Assembly (NCBI RefSeq): GCF_905475395.1
Contig: NC_058337.1
Location: 83,260,368-83,324,367, forward strand
DNA: 64,000 nt
From: Chrysoperla carnea
Lineage: Eukaryota; Arthropoda; Insecta; Neuroptera; Chrysopidae
Direction: 5' to 3'
Each line of letters opens with the position of its first letter. Within the stretch, counting starts at the first letter, position 1. The notes beneath the pieces are model-generated. The model was given only the letters and a program-made list of their open reading frames with translations, was not told the origin of the DNA and ran no database searches. The position numbers and the translations under genes were made by a program. This document shows positions 20,771-34,826 of this stretch, piece after piece.

Positions 20771-23700
20771 ATTTAAGTCAACTTTATATGAAGTCAACTT
20801 TAAACTTGACTTCAAGCAGTTTATAATAATAGATAATAATAGATACATTAATATGCAAGACATTTTTCATGAGTTTGGTTTGTGATAGAGTTATTAAATC
20901 TTATTAAATTTCAAATTTTATTTATTTAATATCTAATATCAATAGACTAAATTTTTTAAGACGGCTAAGGCGTCCGACATAATGAATACAACAATAAATA
21001 CTTGAAATTAATCACAAAACTTTTATTAACAATTTTTTACACTTATACACAGAAATAAATCAGTTCAGAATCAGATAATAAGAAAACATACAAAACTTTT
21101 AAATGGCTGGATCTTGGATACTTCATTTCTTATTGAAATTAAGCAAGGATGAAGTCTATATGCCATCACGCCAGATATTAATTATTCTAATAATTAAAAA
21201 AATATATATATACATTCAAATCATTTTAAGTCTGTAGTTTTGATACGATTTAGTTTTATAATTAAATAAAGAGTTTAATTTAATTTTGCCAGGCAGAAAT
21301 TCCGTTGGTTTATTGGTGCGCATTCCACGTTAAATAACTCAACCGATCTCAGCTGCGAGACGTAGGTACTTCATCCCTATCCTGCGTTTAATTAGGAAAG
21401 AATTTCAGTTTCAGGAATTTTAATAAAGAAGGAATTTAATTTTTAATTCTCTTTATTGTCACAATAATGAATTAACGTATTTTCATCATGATATTTGCAG
21501 TTTCTATGCCAAAACTATGATAAAACCCAGTTTTCGACATAATTTAACGAATCTTTTTCACAGACTAAGAATAGAGTTTTCTATTATATTCCCAAGTCTC
21601 AGAAATTATTCGGTTCAATTGGTTGGTAGCAGCCTGTTACGTGAAAAAACCGCCCTCGAATTTGTATGTAGCTAGTTGGTAGTAATTATATCGTATGAGA
21701 TATATGCCAAGGTATACTAATGTTAGTCCCAAGTTTGTAATGCTTAGAAATATTGATGATGCGATCAAAGTTTTGAATAGGTGTTCATAAAATGACCTAA
21801 TTAGTCTGTCCGTCCGCATGTCCATCTATCAGCACGATAACGTAAATGAGAAACATAGGTCAATTGGGTCTTGGCTTTGTAGAACCCATTTTGAAAGTCG
21901 TAAAATTTGATGTTTATTTTCTCTAAAATCATAAAAGATAGGGAGTTGAAAACTTGTAGGTGTAGCTCAAATAGCGGTCTTGTGAAAGAATTTTGGGAAA
22001 AAATTCTAGAAATTACTCTTAAAAATTTTCGAAAACAAAACAAATGGCGGCCAAAAGGGCGCCATAATTGTGTTGGTATTTTAAACTTTTCTAATTTATT
22101 AAACTCAATGGTTTGTTTTCGTTTGTTTTTCATTAATTTAAAAAAAAAGTTACTCTGCTTATGAAAGAGCGTTACAAAATTAGTCATTCATGCATGTCAG
22201 CTGGGGATCTGCTAAAATATAATAATTATGGATTATCTAAAAAAAATTGTAGATAATCTATAAAAATTTAATATCATCACAATTTTTAATTAACATGGAT
22301 TAAAAATAATGTTTATAATAAAATACATTGTAAGCGGTAAAGCGATGACTCAATTTTAGAAAAACAATACATATTGTTTTGTTTGATTTTTCACACATTT
22401 GACACAATTTATGTAATTAGTCTAATTATTTGTGTTATGGATGGGCGCGTATCAATAGATTCGCGTGTTGATAAACAGATTAATGGGTATTAGAAAAAAA
22501 TCCATGGCCGTTTTATCTTCATAAACATATTTGTTTAATTTTTAAGCATTTTCAGTTCTTTTAGATCTAGTTTATCTTGTTTGTACAAGAAAATCGTTTT
22601 AGCTACTTCATTTGGTTATAAACAAACACAAAATTAAAAAATAAAAAGGATGCGGGGAAATTTACCCAAAGTCCACTTTGGGTAAATTTTACACCTGAAA
22701 CCATTTAGATATTTTTGAAATAACTGTTTCTACTGAATGCAAATATTGCAACACTCAAGACTAAAAAGTTATCAATTATTATTACAAATTACACACATAA
22801 TAATAGGTACAGTTTGATTTTCTAACTTAACATATCCTCGAAGCTCGAAAAATATGTTTATCGATAAAAATGATTGGAAATTCGACCTTGGCTTTCACGT
22901 TCAATGAAAATTCTCTGGTTTAAAATTGCTAAGAGAAAAAATAGACTTAAAAAGTTTTTCGTTTTGGCAATCGCTTACTGTATACAGAAATTGAATGCAA
23001 GTCTTTACCCAAAATTATTCTTTCGAATATTTTCAGCGGAATTTAGTATTTTCACTGCAAAGATACAACTTGAAGACTATTTTACACATACTCAGAGATA
23101 AAGCATTTATGAATCTATTAAATTCTAAATATGTAGACTGAATGCACACTTCTTTCAACGAATATTCGACCCTTCGACGAAAGATCGTGGTCGAATATTC
23201 GATTTTCGGCTATAAGGCTATTTCACTTTATCCGTTTCATCACTAGGAGATTCCTCAAAACGTTTACATTCATAAAGTTTGTGAGTTTAATAATTATTCG
23301 GGATAAAAACAATAACTTTCGCTAATGGATTTAAAAATTGTTATATTAAGATATTTGCACAAGAGTATTAAAAAATCGCATATAAATCAGTTACATAATC
23401 TGACATTTTTCTCAAAATAATTTTTTATTATTCATATGCAAATTTGGTTAAATTAATGTTTAACCTTGAATTAAAGATTTTTATGATTCAAGAGGTCAAA
23501 TCTAATTATTATTAATGGATTACGAAGAACTACACTTTAATCAAACGAAATCAAAAAAAAAAAATTGTTTTTGATTTGGCAGCTATATGCAAACATTTTT
23601 AAGACTGACAAATAAAATTAGGCTTTACAATGTTGATAGATTTTACAAGGTAAAGGCAATTTGGGCCTGTCCAGGATCTTTTGATACCTTGAATTGAAAT

Positions 23701-24753
23701 ACCTATCTAAAATCATTATAATATTTGAATAGCTTTATTCCTTTGCGTAGTAAGTATTTTAATAGCTCGCCAAAAAATGATACGCTGTGCCGAGTATCCT
23801 TGGAAGTCGTTCTTTACCTTATATAATACAAAATGTCGCTATCCTAAACATTTTCTCATAAAATACCTTAAAGCATTATTTATAAATTATATTAACTTAC
23901 GATAGGTTCAAAAAACTATAAAGAGAAAGGACACCAAAGAGCGCAGAAAATATTGATTAATTTCCTAATCTTTTTTTCTTCATATACCATTTACCTTCAT
24001 TTTTGTAAGAAAGTCAAAATTTGGAAATTTAGATTTCAAAAGATGTACAATTCGAAAATGCATGATACTTTTGCCTATCTGCCTACGTCGTACGTCGCAC
24101 AATGAAATTATCGCTATGAATTATCGTTTTTTCATCCAGTTTTTTTCCCGAATCTGTACCTAAAAGATAAAGAAAAACTTGACTTGCAAATTTATTGAAA
24201 GCTTGGAGTTGTTGATTGATTGATTCAAATTTCGCACCATTTCTATTGAAGGGCTAAAAACCAACACCAAAAATGGTATATTTTTGATAACATTCCGAAA
24301 TATTTCATGTTTCAATATTTTGAAGACTGACAAAGCTTTTTCTGAAACGAATAAAAGCAAAATTCGGTTTATTAGTTGTATTTTTCAACCGAACCCAACT
24401 CAATTCAATTCGGTAATATTAAGTGGGCTAAGCTATCTATTAAGAGCGCTAAACATTATTTTACTAAAACTTTAATTTTTAATTTTTCGTGAACAGGTCC
24501 ATTGACAACAAAAACACAATTATATAATTTGAGATCGTGAATAATGAATTGACGGGCGCTTTAGGCTGTGCTGTAATGAATAAGTACAAAATATTATAAT
24601 TAAATAAATAGACAAGAATATGGAATAGGTACAATTAATTTTTTTCAATTAAGGTAGTACGATGGCATGTGATGAGAATAGATGATTTCGTAGCGTTGAA
24701 TTCCGTGTAAAATTTATTTATTTCAACTCAAATTAGTTAGAATGACTTCAAAA
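20771..24753. other. Gene-free AT-rich region
   Basis: It contains a partial R1 copy (21690-22115) and a perfect short hairpin at 22658-22689 (14-bp stem around loop TCCA). The short open frames in this stretch (for example about 22,874-23,101) lack splice context or recognisable motifs, and I do not call them. Confidence 0.45.
21690..22115 (-). repeat. R1 repeat, subfamily b copy
   Basis: It has the R1 landmarks GGTATACTAATGTTAGTCCC and CACCTAATTAG-like sequence in reverse orientation. Then comes a distinct internal block (AAAGATAGGGAGTTGAAAAC ... AATTGTGTTGGT) shared with 39,840-40,010 but absent from the main R1 copies. This defines a second subfamily. Confidence 0.65.
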
Positions 24754-24755
24754 TA

Positions 24756-25081
24756 CAGTAGAATCTCGATAACTTAAACCTCGGTAACATAAAAACCTCT
24801 GTTACTTCAAAAAATACTATGTTCCCTTCCCACCAGAGCCCAAAACCTCTACAACTTAAAATACGCAACCTCTATAACTTAAATAAATAATCTCTGTATA
24901 GGCCCTCAGTAACTACATAGAAACAGGTATATACCTCTATATTAACTAGGGTACATAGAAACATGTACATACCTCTATATTAACCTTTACCTAACATACC
25001 TAGACACTTGATAACTTAAAACCTCTATAACTTAAAATATTTTGTGTTTCCCTTGGACTTTAACTTATCGAGATTCTACTG
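24756..25081. mobile_element. Pogo/Tigger-type MITE with TA target duplication
   Basis: The ends CAGTAGAATCTCGATAACTT and AACTTATCGAGATTCTACTG are near-perfect inverted repeats, flanked by TA on both sides (24754-24755 and 25082-25083). The terminal motif resembles Tigger/pogo elements (CAGTARAAxCTCGxTAA). The 326-bp interior repeats ACCTCTATAACTTAAA-like phrases and is non-coding. Confidence 0.85.
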
Positions 25082-26258
25082 TATTAATTAATGATGTGCT
25101 AGTCTGTTTATTAAACGATCAGCCTTTTTTATTGACTCATTGTAGGAAAATTTGACTCATTGTTCGCGAAGTTCGCGAACTAAAAGCTGGTGTGAAAGTA
25201 TTAATAGATGAATTGAATGACATAATCGACATTTTAGAGCGTTTTGCAGTATAAAAACAGTCAGTACGTCCGTCGCTGTGGATTACTTTGACTAAATTCT
25301 AAACAATTATCAATAATCAATCAAGCAAAATGTACCATCTCTAAATCTGTCAAATAAAATCACATGAGTAAGATAAGAGCAACAATACTGTTTGCTCTTT
25401 TTGGTAATTTTAGTAAGATGTCCACTAAAAATTTTTCTCTTATAATTCATATTATGTATCCTTCAGGTTCATACTGGACCTCCTCTGGCCTACTGGCTGG
25501 CGACGCCACTGGTATTATTTAGTGTCTTTTATAATATTTTTAATTTTGTCCGAGATGGTTAGATTAACTTGATATGAATCGACATTTCTATTAGAGAAAT
25601 TATTAAATTTTATTCTATACTAGAAATCAATCCTTTAACGGTTACAGTGATTGAACTGCTTTAATAGAATAATTGTATAAATTTTTATAGTTTTTTATTC
25701 AAGGTTTTTTTTTTTTAAATTTTTTATTTATTTATCGGTTTTAATTACTGATTATATAACAAAAGTTGTTTGCAATTAGACAACAAAAAATTAAACAAGT
25801 ATTAGTACACTCGCACTGAGACTCACACTCTCTATCATGTACCAAAAATATGATTCATCTACCTTAATTAATTAATATTTCCCGGCTTTTATTATGAGAT
25901 TGAGATTTGATGGTTATTTGGATCATTCCGAAAGAACAAACAATATAGATGAATTATAGAGTTTAGAAAATAGTTGGGTTAAAAATAAGAATATATTTTA
26001 CACAAATTCTTGTGAGTCTACATATAAAATTTTTTTTGCAGTTGTCTTTTAATTACTTTAATGTTAAAAATAACTTCATTTTTAGAGCATAGCACATTTG
26101 TACAAATCTTTGTATTCACCTAAAAATATCGGCTGTAATACACGATTCTAGGAAAGATTATTAAAATATAATTGACTAGTTGAAATCCGTTGAAAAATGA
26201 ACGGTATACACTCAGACCTTTTCTTTTCTTTTTTTTGCAGAACTCTGAATATCTTTCT

Positions 26259-26349
26259 GCACTTTTGTAAAGCACTAAATGTATCCCTTTTTCTGTTATA
26301 TATGCACTTTTGTAAAGCACTAAATGTATCCCTTTCGCTGCCAGCAACT
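26259..26349 (+). repeat. 45-bp tandem duplication
   Basis: GCACTTTTGTAAAGCACTAA begins at 26259 and again at 26304, each followed by ATGTATCCCTTT. Confidence 0.85.
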
Positions 26350-27245
26350 CCCCCCTCCTTAAAATTTTCACAATTGATTTAGACTTTGTCCAACTTCATA
26401 TAAAAAAATTCAAGCCTTTTATCCAAAATTGCCCAGGCGCTCGCACATCCTTAATAATTATGCTCCATATGCTGTCTAAAAGGCACTCGTAGGCAACATT
26501 CATTTTTATGTCTTTTGGAGCGTTGATTACGAATTTTTGTGTCCCCATATGTGTCTTCTGAATAGCGTTTTATGAAGTAAAGTTTAACTGATTATTTAAA
26601 TTAGTACGATGGGTAAGAAATTATAATAATAATTTACATATCATGCACGAGTAAAAACGCATGCATATAAAAAAGAACAGTCGACTTCACTCATTGACAT
26701 TGAAAATTACATTTTTAACAAAAGCTGCTAGTACACGGAGAAAATTTACTAGAAACAAATATTCTTTGTAACTTCTAATTAATTGGCATAATTAACTGAA
26801 TCATACAAAAACCTAACTTATTTAAAGTTTAACAAATTTTATACAAAATTTTAATAGATAGATATTGTTCTGTGCAAACATCTTTTGTGCGAAAAATATC
26901 GTATATACAGTACAATATTAATAATCGGGACTCAATAAAAATCAGGGGTGTTTCAATTCCTAGATTTGTTCCAATTACTGGGGCTGTATGGAAAAATTCA
27001 TTATAAATAAAATAAAGCATTGCAAAATCAGCATTGAAATGTATTAGAGATTAGACTGCTGATTTATTGTTGGAGGTTTTGAAAACAAAATAGCATCACA
27101 ATAAAACATGTTTAATGCTGTATGTAAAGTCTCGTTTAAATATATATAGACTACAAGCTCATGCTAAAATTTTTCGGGTGAAATGACAAATCAGGAGCCA
27201 TGTTGAAAAAGATGCTCCTATATGTAAAAGTAAGTTTAAGCACCA

Positions 27246-27362
27246 TGGCGTCAGTTTTGCGCTGTACAGGTGAGTACAGGTGAGAATATGAATATCAAAC
27301 CAGGATGAGACACCAAGAGGTGTGATATTCCTATTCTCACCTGTACCGCCCAAAACTTACGC
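27246..27362. repeat. Imperfect palindrome
   Basis: The left arm contains TACAGGTGAGAATATGAATATC and the right arm contains GATATTCCTATTCTCACCTG, with outer matches GCGTCAGTTTTGCG / CCAAAACTTACGC. A small duplication of ACAGGTGAG interrupts the left arm. Confidence 0.6.
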
Positions 27363-28387
27363 GAAAAAAACCAAAAATTTATTTTTTCAACTTTGGGATA
27401 ATTTTTGTATTTTATCTTTAAGTCTTACTGTAATTTGTTGGTAATGTTTTACATATTTATTTCCAACATTGTAAAAAATGTTTGTTATGTGTTATATGAA
27501 TAAATTTAGCTACTAACGATGGTTGCGTTGCAATTGAAATATCGATATTAAGTGAAATGTAAGCCTGTTGTATGTTTTTTAACTATATTTTTTTAAATAG
27601 AATTTCTTCATATACAATTTTATTTCAAGTATCGAGGTAGTATTTATTTCTATATATTTTTCAATAGTAAATATTCGGATAAGAAATTCTCCGTGTAGAA
27701 TAATTGATATAGATATTTTTTTCCCCACAGAATCATACATGAAATGTAAATAAAAATGATAAAATATGTATTTTAATGCAATATTGTAAAATATATTAAA
27801 TTCGATTAAAATCCAACGATGATTGTTAATTTAGTTTACATTTAACATTGTCATGTGTCATGGATTCATGATGTCATGATTCAGAAGGTGTTTTTTCATA
27901 GTGATGATGATGAAGTAACCTTTACCAAAAACAACCAATCAACCCTCTACACACCACTCACATATGAAGTTAACATACACAACCTACAAACATTTCATTA
28001 ACGCATGCTCTTCAAAAAATGATATGTATAAAATACCCCTTATTCAGTATTCACACATATCACAACACTAATACAAACAATCCTACACACGGTTTGTATG
28101 ATTGTTTCCCTATTTACAATCGAACATTTTATAATAACACATTGGCTTCAAAGTTATGCAAGACTTAGTTAAACGAGTGCTAAATTATGACAGGGAAGAG
28201 TAGGGATTTAAAACGCCCCGGGACAAATCAAATTTGGTGGCTCCATGAAAATTCATATGTAGAGGATTTTTGAGACGAAAAATCGATCTAGTTAGGTTTA
28301 ATTGTTAGAAAATTTCGTTTTATCCGTGTTTTCAGGAAAAAATGAAACACACTGCAAAATACGACTCTTCCTGAAATCTATTGATGT

Positions 28388-28797
28388 TTATCGTAGTTAA
28401 CGAAATAAAGTACATTGGCGGGACCCTCAAATTGGTATTTGTGTGGAGACATTTTAAACGGTTTTTTATATTATTGATGAAATTTGTGTCTTTTTAATTC
28501 AAAAAATACCGAGCAAAGCTCGGTCATTCACGTGCTTTACATCTTATACTAACATGTAAAAACTATAATACCACTCTCCGATGTTTTTAACTCTGTTCTC
28601 GGTGAGAATAGTAGTTCACACTCGAGGTTATGTTATTGTTATAAATATTTAGTACCTGGATGACACAGCGCTGCTCGGCATTTTATTAGTTAAAAAGACA
28701 CAAATTTTATCACTAAAATAAGAATCATTTAAAATGTCTCCACACAAATACCAATTTTAATGTCCCGGTAATGTACTTTATTACATTAACTACGATA
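28388..28797. repeat. Foldback repeat, arms of about 150 bp
   Basis: From TTATCGTAGTTAACG at 28388 the left arm (to about 28533) is matched in reverse complement by about 28641-28797. Shared landmarks are AATAAAGTACATT, ATTTGTGTGGAGACATTTTA and AAATTTGTGTCTTTTTAA. The right arm also carries the start of an R2 repeat. Confidence 0.75.
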
Positions 28798-29112
28798 TAC
28801 GTATATATCCCAACAGCTATTATCAACCAAAACTGAAAAAACCACACGGACTTCACACTATACAATGCATACGAAGCGAACCGCGTACAGTGTATATACT
28901 CGCCAATAGATATCAAAAGATTCGAAGACCCAATCGAAGAAACTAGAAAAGGGCCAATAGATGTCGAAGAGTCATACTTTACAGATGATTTTCCAAGTAT
29001 TTCCTAAAAACACAGATAAAACGACGTTTTCTAAAAATTAGCTAGATCAATTTTTTGAAATCTGAAACTCAGATTGTTGATATATGCAAGAATTACTTTA
29101 AAATATATAAGA
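28643..29112 (+). repeat. R2 dispersed repeat (LINE 3'-end-like)
   Basis: It begins near CCTGGATGACACAGCGCTGC and ends near GATATATGCAAGAATTACTT...ATATATAAGATT. A second copy at 58,788-59,172 has the same start (CTGGATGACCGAACTTTGCT) and end (ACAAGAATTGCTCGTTTAAA) with a (TA)n run before the end. The pattern resembles widespread RTE-type LINE tails; no ORF is present. Confidence 0.5.
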
Positions 29113-30099
29113 TTTAACAAACTTTACTTCCTTTTATATGTGCTTAGATTTAGATACATATTTGACGTATATAAATTGAGAGGAAGTTTGAAGTAATTGA
29201 TATAGCAAACGCTAGGGGCGCTAAATTTAAAATTAAACTACGGTATCGACAGCAAGTAATTTTGTGCGCCAAAATTTGCTGAAAAGACTGCCAAAGCATC
29301 ATGGGAAAATTGGGCCCCTTCAGGGGATAAGGGGAAAATAAACTTAAACTATTAATATTATGATAACTGCAGTATAATATGTATTTATAGAAATATTTAC
29401 GCTAATTAACTTTATGGACTGGGATAACATCAGTACTGAGTAGGGTCGGTGGGAGATAAAGTGTATTTTTTTCTCTTGTATTACGAGCACTAAATGAACT
29501 ACTTTTTAAAAAACCATCAAATTTCATAAATTTTCTGACTCTTTTCTAAGGGTCATCTGATTGTTGTTTCTGCGGCCTTTTATATTCCGTTCAAAATCAA
29601 ACTCATCCAATGATGAGGGTCAATAAATATTATTTTGTCTGGAATATTTTGCTATCATTTAATTAAAGCAATGATATAATCAAGAGAAAATAAGGACTAC
29701 ATCCAATGAAAAATGCACCCATATTGAATAAGTAATTTCATCATTTTCACGAAGGCATATGTCCGGTTAAAATTAGGCGATAGGCACAGTGAAGTAAAAA
29801 GTATTTTTAAGTTAATTATTAATTATTAAAAATTATTATTAAATTGTAATTAACATATTTAAAAGAAACCTTATTTTATAAGTTTACGTAAATATTTAGT
29901 TATTTTTACCTATATAAATTACATAAACTTTGATAGTTCACACTTATCATCAATAATTTAATATTTCTGTATTTATACTTTTAGCAAATTTGATTTATAC
30001 AGGGTTCTTGACACTGGCCAAATTTAAAGGTTTCAAATACCCACGGTTTTACTGCGAACGTTTCAACAATTGAATCCGTTGGGAAACCATCGATCTTAT

Positions 30100-31190
30100 C
30101 GATAGCAAGTTGATTCTTCTGACTGTTTATTTATAAGCTGACCATTGCATATTGAGAAAGAGAGAACACTGTCGAAACCCAGACCTCCAGTTTCAGCCAA
30201 CGGACTTATCTGATAGCAGAAAATAATCTAGAGGAGAGTGCCGATGTATACATACCCTCAAGAAAGGACTGGGAAAAAAACTCGATGTAGTAAGTAATCG
30301 ATAAACAGAAGCCTTAAATATACAACGATGCCTATGTAACTTCAACAGGAACTGATGTAGTTATATGCTCAGACGTACTTAACATTCAAAAATCTTTTAG
30401 ACTTGAGGGTGGTTACAGTATACTAGGCGAATATTTGGACTAATCAGGAATGTCACAATCTACTCAAATATTCAGACTGCAATTAAATAAATGCGATTTG
30501 AAGTATTGGTGATAAGATCAAAGATAGTGATGAGTTTTCGAGATTTGCCATCCTGGACACTCGGCAGGAAAATCTGTTTTCGTTGGGTTTCCGACCAGAG
30601 AGAAGTGGTGGGAAGTAGACAAGTTTGCAAGGCTTTAAGCTAAAAAGGACCACATAGGATTTTCGACTCACCGCAGTCACCGATAAAATCGCTTAATGAT
30701 AATACCGATGAAATTACAATGCAAAAACAAGGATGTATGTTCGAAACTTGTGACTCAAAAACGAGAACAGTAGAACAAACTACTGAACCATAAGAAGAAC
30801 CTTGCATGAATAACTACTGGAGTGGTGTGCCTAATAACTATTGGAGTAATGTAACTACTCGAGTTACCACGGGAAAATTTGCCGTCGTACCTTAAGAAAA
30901 GGGGGAACACAAATGACCATCTCTGGGCGGAATGCGTCGAGGAAGAAGAAACCCCAGATATCTGCTGTGTCCATGCTCAGCACTGGAAAACGGCTTTCTA
31001 AAATATTAGGGCAAGGTTTTCTAAATGATCTAGAGAAAGCGTAGGAAATATACATTGAGAAAATAATGAGCGTTGGTAAGGATTTGGATTGTTTCAAAGC
31101 AAAGGCTTAAGAGAGGTTACCTAATTTCTCAGCCTTTCGAGTAAGTGTCGATACTGCCGATCAAACTCTCCAACCTAACCTAAGTTGCTT
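30100..31190 (+). pseudogene. Decayed non-LTR retrotransposon, RNase H and C-terminal end
   Basis: The block is visibly richer in G+C than its flanks. In the plus-strand frame at about 30,449 the sequence reads RNVTIYSNIQTAIK, matching the RNase H signature VTIYSDSQAAIK with Asp changed to Asn. Near 30,573 another frame reads RWVSDQREVVGSRQ, like the WVPGHxxxxGNExAD motif. At about 30,930-31,110 comes ECVEEEETP, and in a shifted frame RYLLCPCSALE...LGQGFLNDLE, the Cys-containing C-terminus typical of RNase H-bearing LINEs (R1/I/LOA-like). Stops and frame changes show it is dead. Reverse transcriptase and endonuclease are absent. Confidence 0.65.
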
Positions 31191-34100
31191 ATTACTACAT
31201 CGGTACCTGCATTAGAATGGTACTGATGTAGATAATGTAGATAAGCGATGTAAGTTTTTCTTAACACAGATTCATTCAATAAAAAACAATTAATAAAATT
31301 ATAATATTGAATAGATAAAGAAAAAATTAAAATTAAATACCGATAAAAAAAATTAATTACTCATACTTAAAATGTAACCAATTAAAAAAATTATCATCTG
31401 CTTTATAAACGTGATTTCTGCAGAAATATTTGAATTCTTATTGTTTTTCCTGTATATAATGACTTAGTATTTTTCCAAAGACAATGTAAAAATTGGCCCA
31501 GGTCGGTACTGTTTTATAGAATTGATAAAGTAGGCGTTGCTTCAAATTTTTATTAATACACAAATAATGTTAAATTAAGGTAGTACCTACACGAAAGTGA
31601 TATTCCAAGAATTTCTCAAAACTCAGAATATAAAATATTTAATTCATAATACACTTGCTGTTAAAATTAGAAGATGATTTACCATGCCATACATGAGATA
31701 TTAGCAATTAAAAGTGACGCAATTTGTACGTGTACATGGGAGAAGTGTATAAAAATACACAAATTTACAAATATTATATTTATTTACCAATGAATGACGT
31801 CCACCATCTCTATGAAAAACTAATATAATGTAGAATACTATATTTAGAAAATATATAAATAAAAATAAAAATTATTTACCATATAGTTTCGATAAAAAAC
31901 TTAAATAAATAACTCGTTTTAGCGATGATTTTTGTGGAAAAGATATGAAGACTAATGTTAAAGGCATATGTCATAGTGTGTGTGCTTATATGTATACTAG
32001 AATCAGTAGTGAGGAACTACAGTCTTGTGAAAATAATATATGGTATATGTATAATAGTCATAGCACAGTTAATGCACTGAATGATAGTATTAGTCCAAAA
32101 CTTTTTGACTGGACGGTCGCGGAGGAACTACCTTAAGACATTAATTGATTTATTTATTTGAAACACTAATATTAAAAGCTAGAAGGCTATACATAAATTT
32201 TATGTAATAAAACTACAAAATATTAAACTTCTTTAAAACAGGGTGGTTCCAAATTAGAATCCAGGTAGCTTAGCAGTTTTAATTAAAAGGGCGATTGTAT
32301 CATATTTTAATCGTTTTATTTAAATAAGGCACCAGACAATATTGATGCCAACGCGCTAATAAAATTCATATTTGTATAAACGTACAATATTTGTTTCCGG
32401 AAAGCATTCGTGAGTATAAAATACCTTTTGTGGTATAAAATACCGTTTAGCATCTCGAATTTAAACCAATATGTTTTAAGCAATTTTTTGACCAGCACAA
32501 ATTGTTATATTTTTGTGCTAATTTATACGTGAACCTACTCAGAAAATTTTAAAGATGAGATAAAAACACGTAATTTTCAGGAATATGTTACCATAATAAA
32601 CAATTTTATACCAAAAAAATGAAAAGAGAATCAAATTTGAAAAAAAAAAATGGTTCGGTTGAGGACCACTACCTTGAAAGAAACTTATCAAATTTCTATT
32701 CTTGATAAAACAAGTTTCCAAAAACCACACTGACCTAACATAAACAATCAAACAATTTTAATGATTTTGTCATTGAATAAATTTATTGTACTTTGAGGCA
32801 AATTTTATCATACAATTAACCGACTTTAAAAAAAGGAAGGTACTGTTTTTATGTCTCTCACTGACAAATCTATAGACCTATAGAACTTGTATGTATGATT
32901 TTTAAGTACAAAATTTTTTGGACAGTAAAAAGTAATCTTCTTAATAAAAGAAGTAGTGTAGTGGGACACACGGCTGGAACTATGTTCTTTGCGCTAAAAA
33001 ATATGTATTATTGAATAATTAAAAGAATTTTTTTGCATCCGCGCTTGAATCTCCCATAAAAAATAATAATTCGAAGTGCGTATCAATGATACGGGGCCCC
33101 CGAGCTACAGAGGCCCCTTACATATGCAAGCAAAAATTAGTAAATGTTATCCACAATGTCACTTAAAGGGCCATTAATTAATTACGTAAGCATAGAAAAA
33201 CTGAAATCGTCTTCAGCTATACATGTTTCAATAAATCAATTTACCGAAAAAAGGCAAGAAAAGTGTATATTTAATTTGAATTGTTTGGCTAGGTCAATTT
33301 CTAGGAGGAAGTGATAACTTTTAATCAATCAATAAATATTTATTTTAATTTAATGCAAGCAATTTTGTTTCTTTTGTGAGAAATCTTCACCCTTCATTTG
33401 GGCCCCCCAAATAATTTTGATACGGTGCCCCTCCAAGGCGAGCTACGCCACTGGTGATTTCCTAAACAAATTTACATACTATACATATTAAAATAATTTA
33501 CATTTTACTTCCATGAGTACAATGAATGCAATTAATTAAATTAGTATTAATTAATTCATAATTCAATCACATATCTATCAATACAAAGAAAAACTATACA
33601 TAAATTGCGTAGAAAAAAAAATATAATACATAATTTGTACTCAATTGGTGGTATTTTCCAATGGAAATATAAAAGAATACTTCTGTTTGTATATTTGTGT
33701 ATTTTTCTTGTATGTCTTTTGTCTCATGTTTAATATCCTCTCGTTGTTTTAAAAGTGAAAAACAAAAAAAGTTGAAATAAATTGTATTAAATTTAATCAA
33801 AAATTAAGCTTTTCAAAATAATAAAATCAGATTATTTTATTAATTTCAACTGTAATTATAAAATTAAAAAATAATAATGGAGAGCTTATGAATCGAGTGA
33901 AAGAAAAATATAAAATATTCTGTAGAATTTGAAAATGCGAAAAATTTCTATTTGATGTACACAATTCTAGCAAATTTCACAGGTTTTCTCCAAAAATTAA
34001 AAAGGTTATTTTGATGTTCAAAGTTAGTTTCCAAACTTAAAACTTAGATAACAAAAAATAAAAAATTCCACTTGAAATTCCAAAAAAAATAATTTCTATT

Positions 34101-34826
34101 TGGAAAAAATTAATTTCTTAAAAATAATTTTCTCTGTCTACAAATTTTAAACCGAATTTTTATAAATAAATTGTTTGGTCAAAAAAAAAGTCTAAAAAAC
34201 TATATCAAAATGCATTTACCATTGATTTCGTTGAAATGCATATACATATAAATGGTTTGTTGATTTTTCAACGGATTTTCTGTGTCGTACCATACTAATG
34301 TTGCACAATTAAATAAATTATCAATATTAATATTTAAACTTATAATTTTATTGCGGCTAAAAAAATGCCATTGATGTAATATTAATTAAGAACCTTGTTA
34401 GGTAGTCAGCAAATAATCAGAATTTGGAAACGTGATAAAGCAAAAATGCGGAAATCTTTTATTATTTTGCTACGAAAATTTTTTATAAAAAGATACCATT
34501 AAAAGAAAGCTATGAGGCCAGAACGGATTTTCTGCAAGTCATACAAGTTATACAAGCGAAAATAAATGCGATATTTTTTGCTATTTTGTAAAATTTCGAA
34601 CGGATTTGAGTTTAGCTAATTTGATTTTGTTCTTTTTTTTTAGCTCCACAACTCTCTATTTTTTGTTTTTTATCAAAATCCTTTTTCCGTTTTTAATATT
34701 GAAAAACATCTGTTTATCGCAACTGTTCGATTTTTTACAAATTTCTTCACTCCGATACCTTTCCCAATTGGTATTTTAAAAACTACTATTTTTCTCCTAA
34801 CTATCCCTTTGGAAAACGGAACGGGA
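31191..34826. other. Gene-free AT-rich region
   Basis: About 33,085-33,455 contains GGGGCCCCCGAGCTAC and a right end reading CGAGCTACGCCACTGG. This looks like a transposon end (reverse complement CCAGTGGCGTAGCTCG), but no partner end or target duplication was found. Nothing else was recognised. Confidence 0.4.

Larger units (their letters stand above)
25082..28387. other. Gene-free region with small repeats
   Basis: Contents are a 45-bp tandem duplication at 26,259-26,349, a dispersed repeat at about 26,348-26,455 shared with 8685-8800, and an imperfect palindrome at 27,246-27,362. A short coding-like frame at about 25,160-25,253 has no supporting context. No gene is supported. Confidence 0.45.

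Noticed and set aside
21801-22187. 128-codon minus-strand open frame
   Set aside because: It lies mostly in a subfamily-b R1 repeat; the other copy (39,672) does not keep it open.
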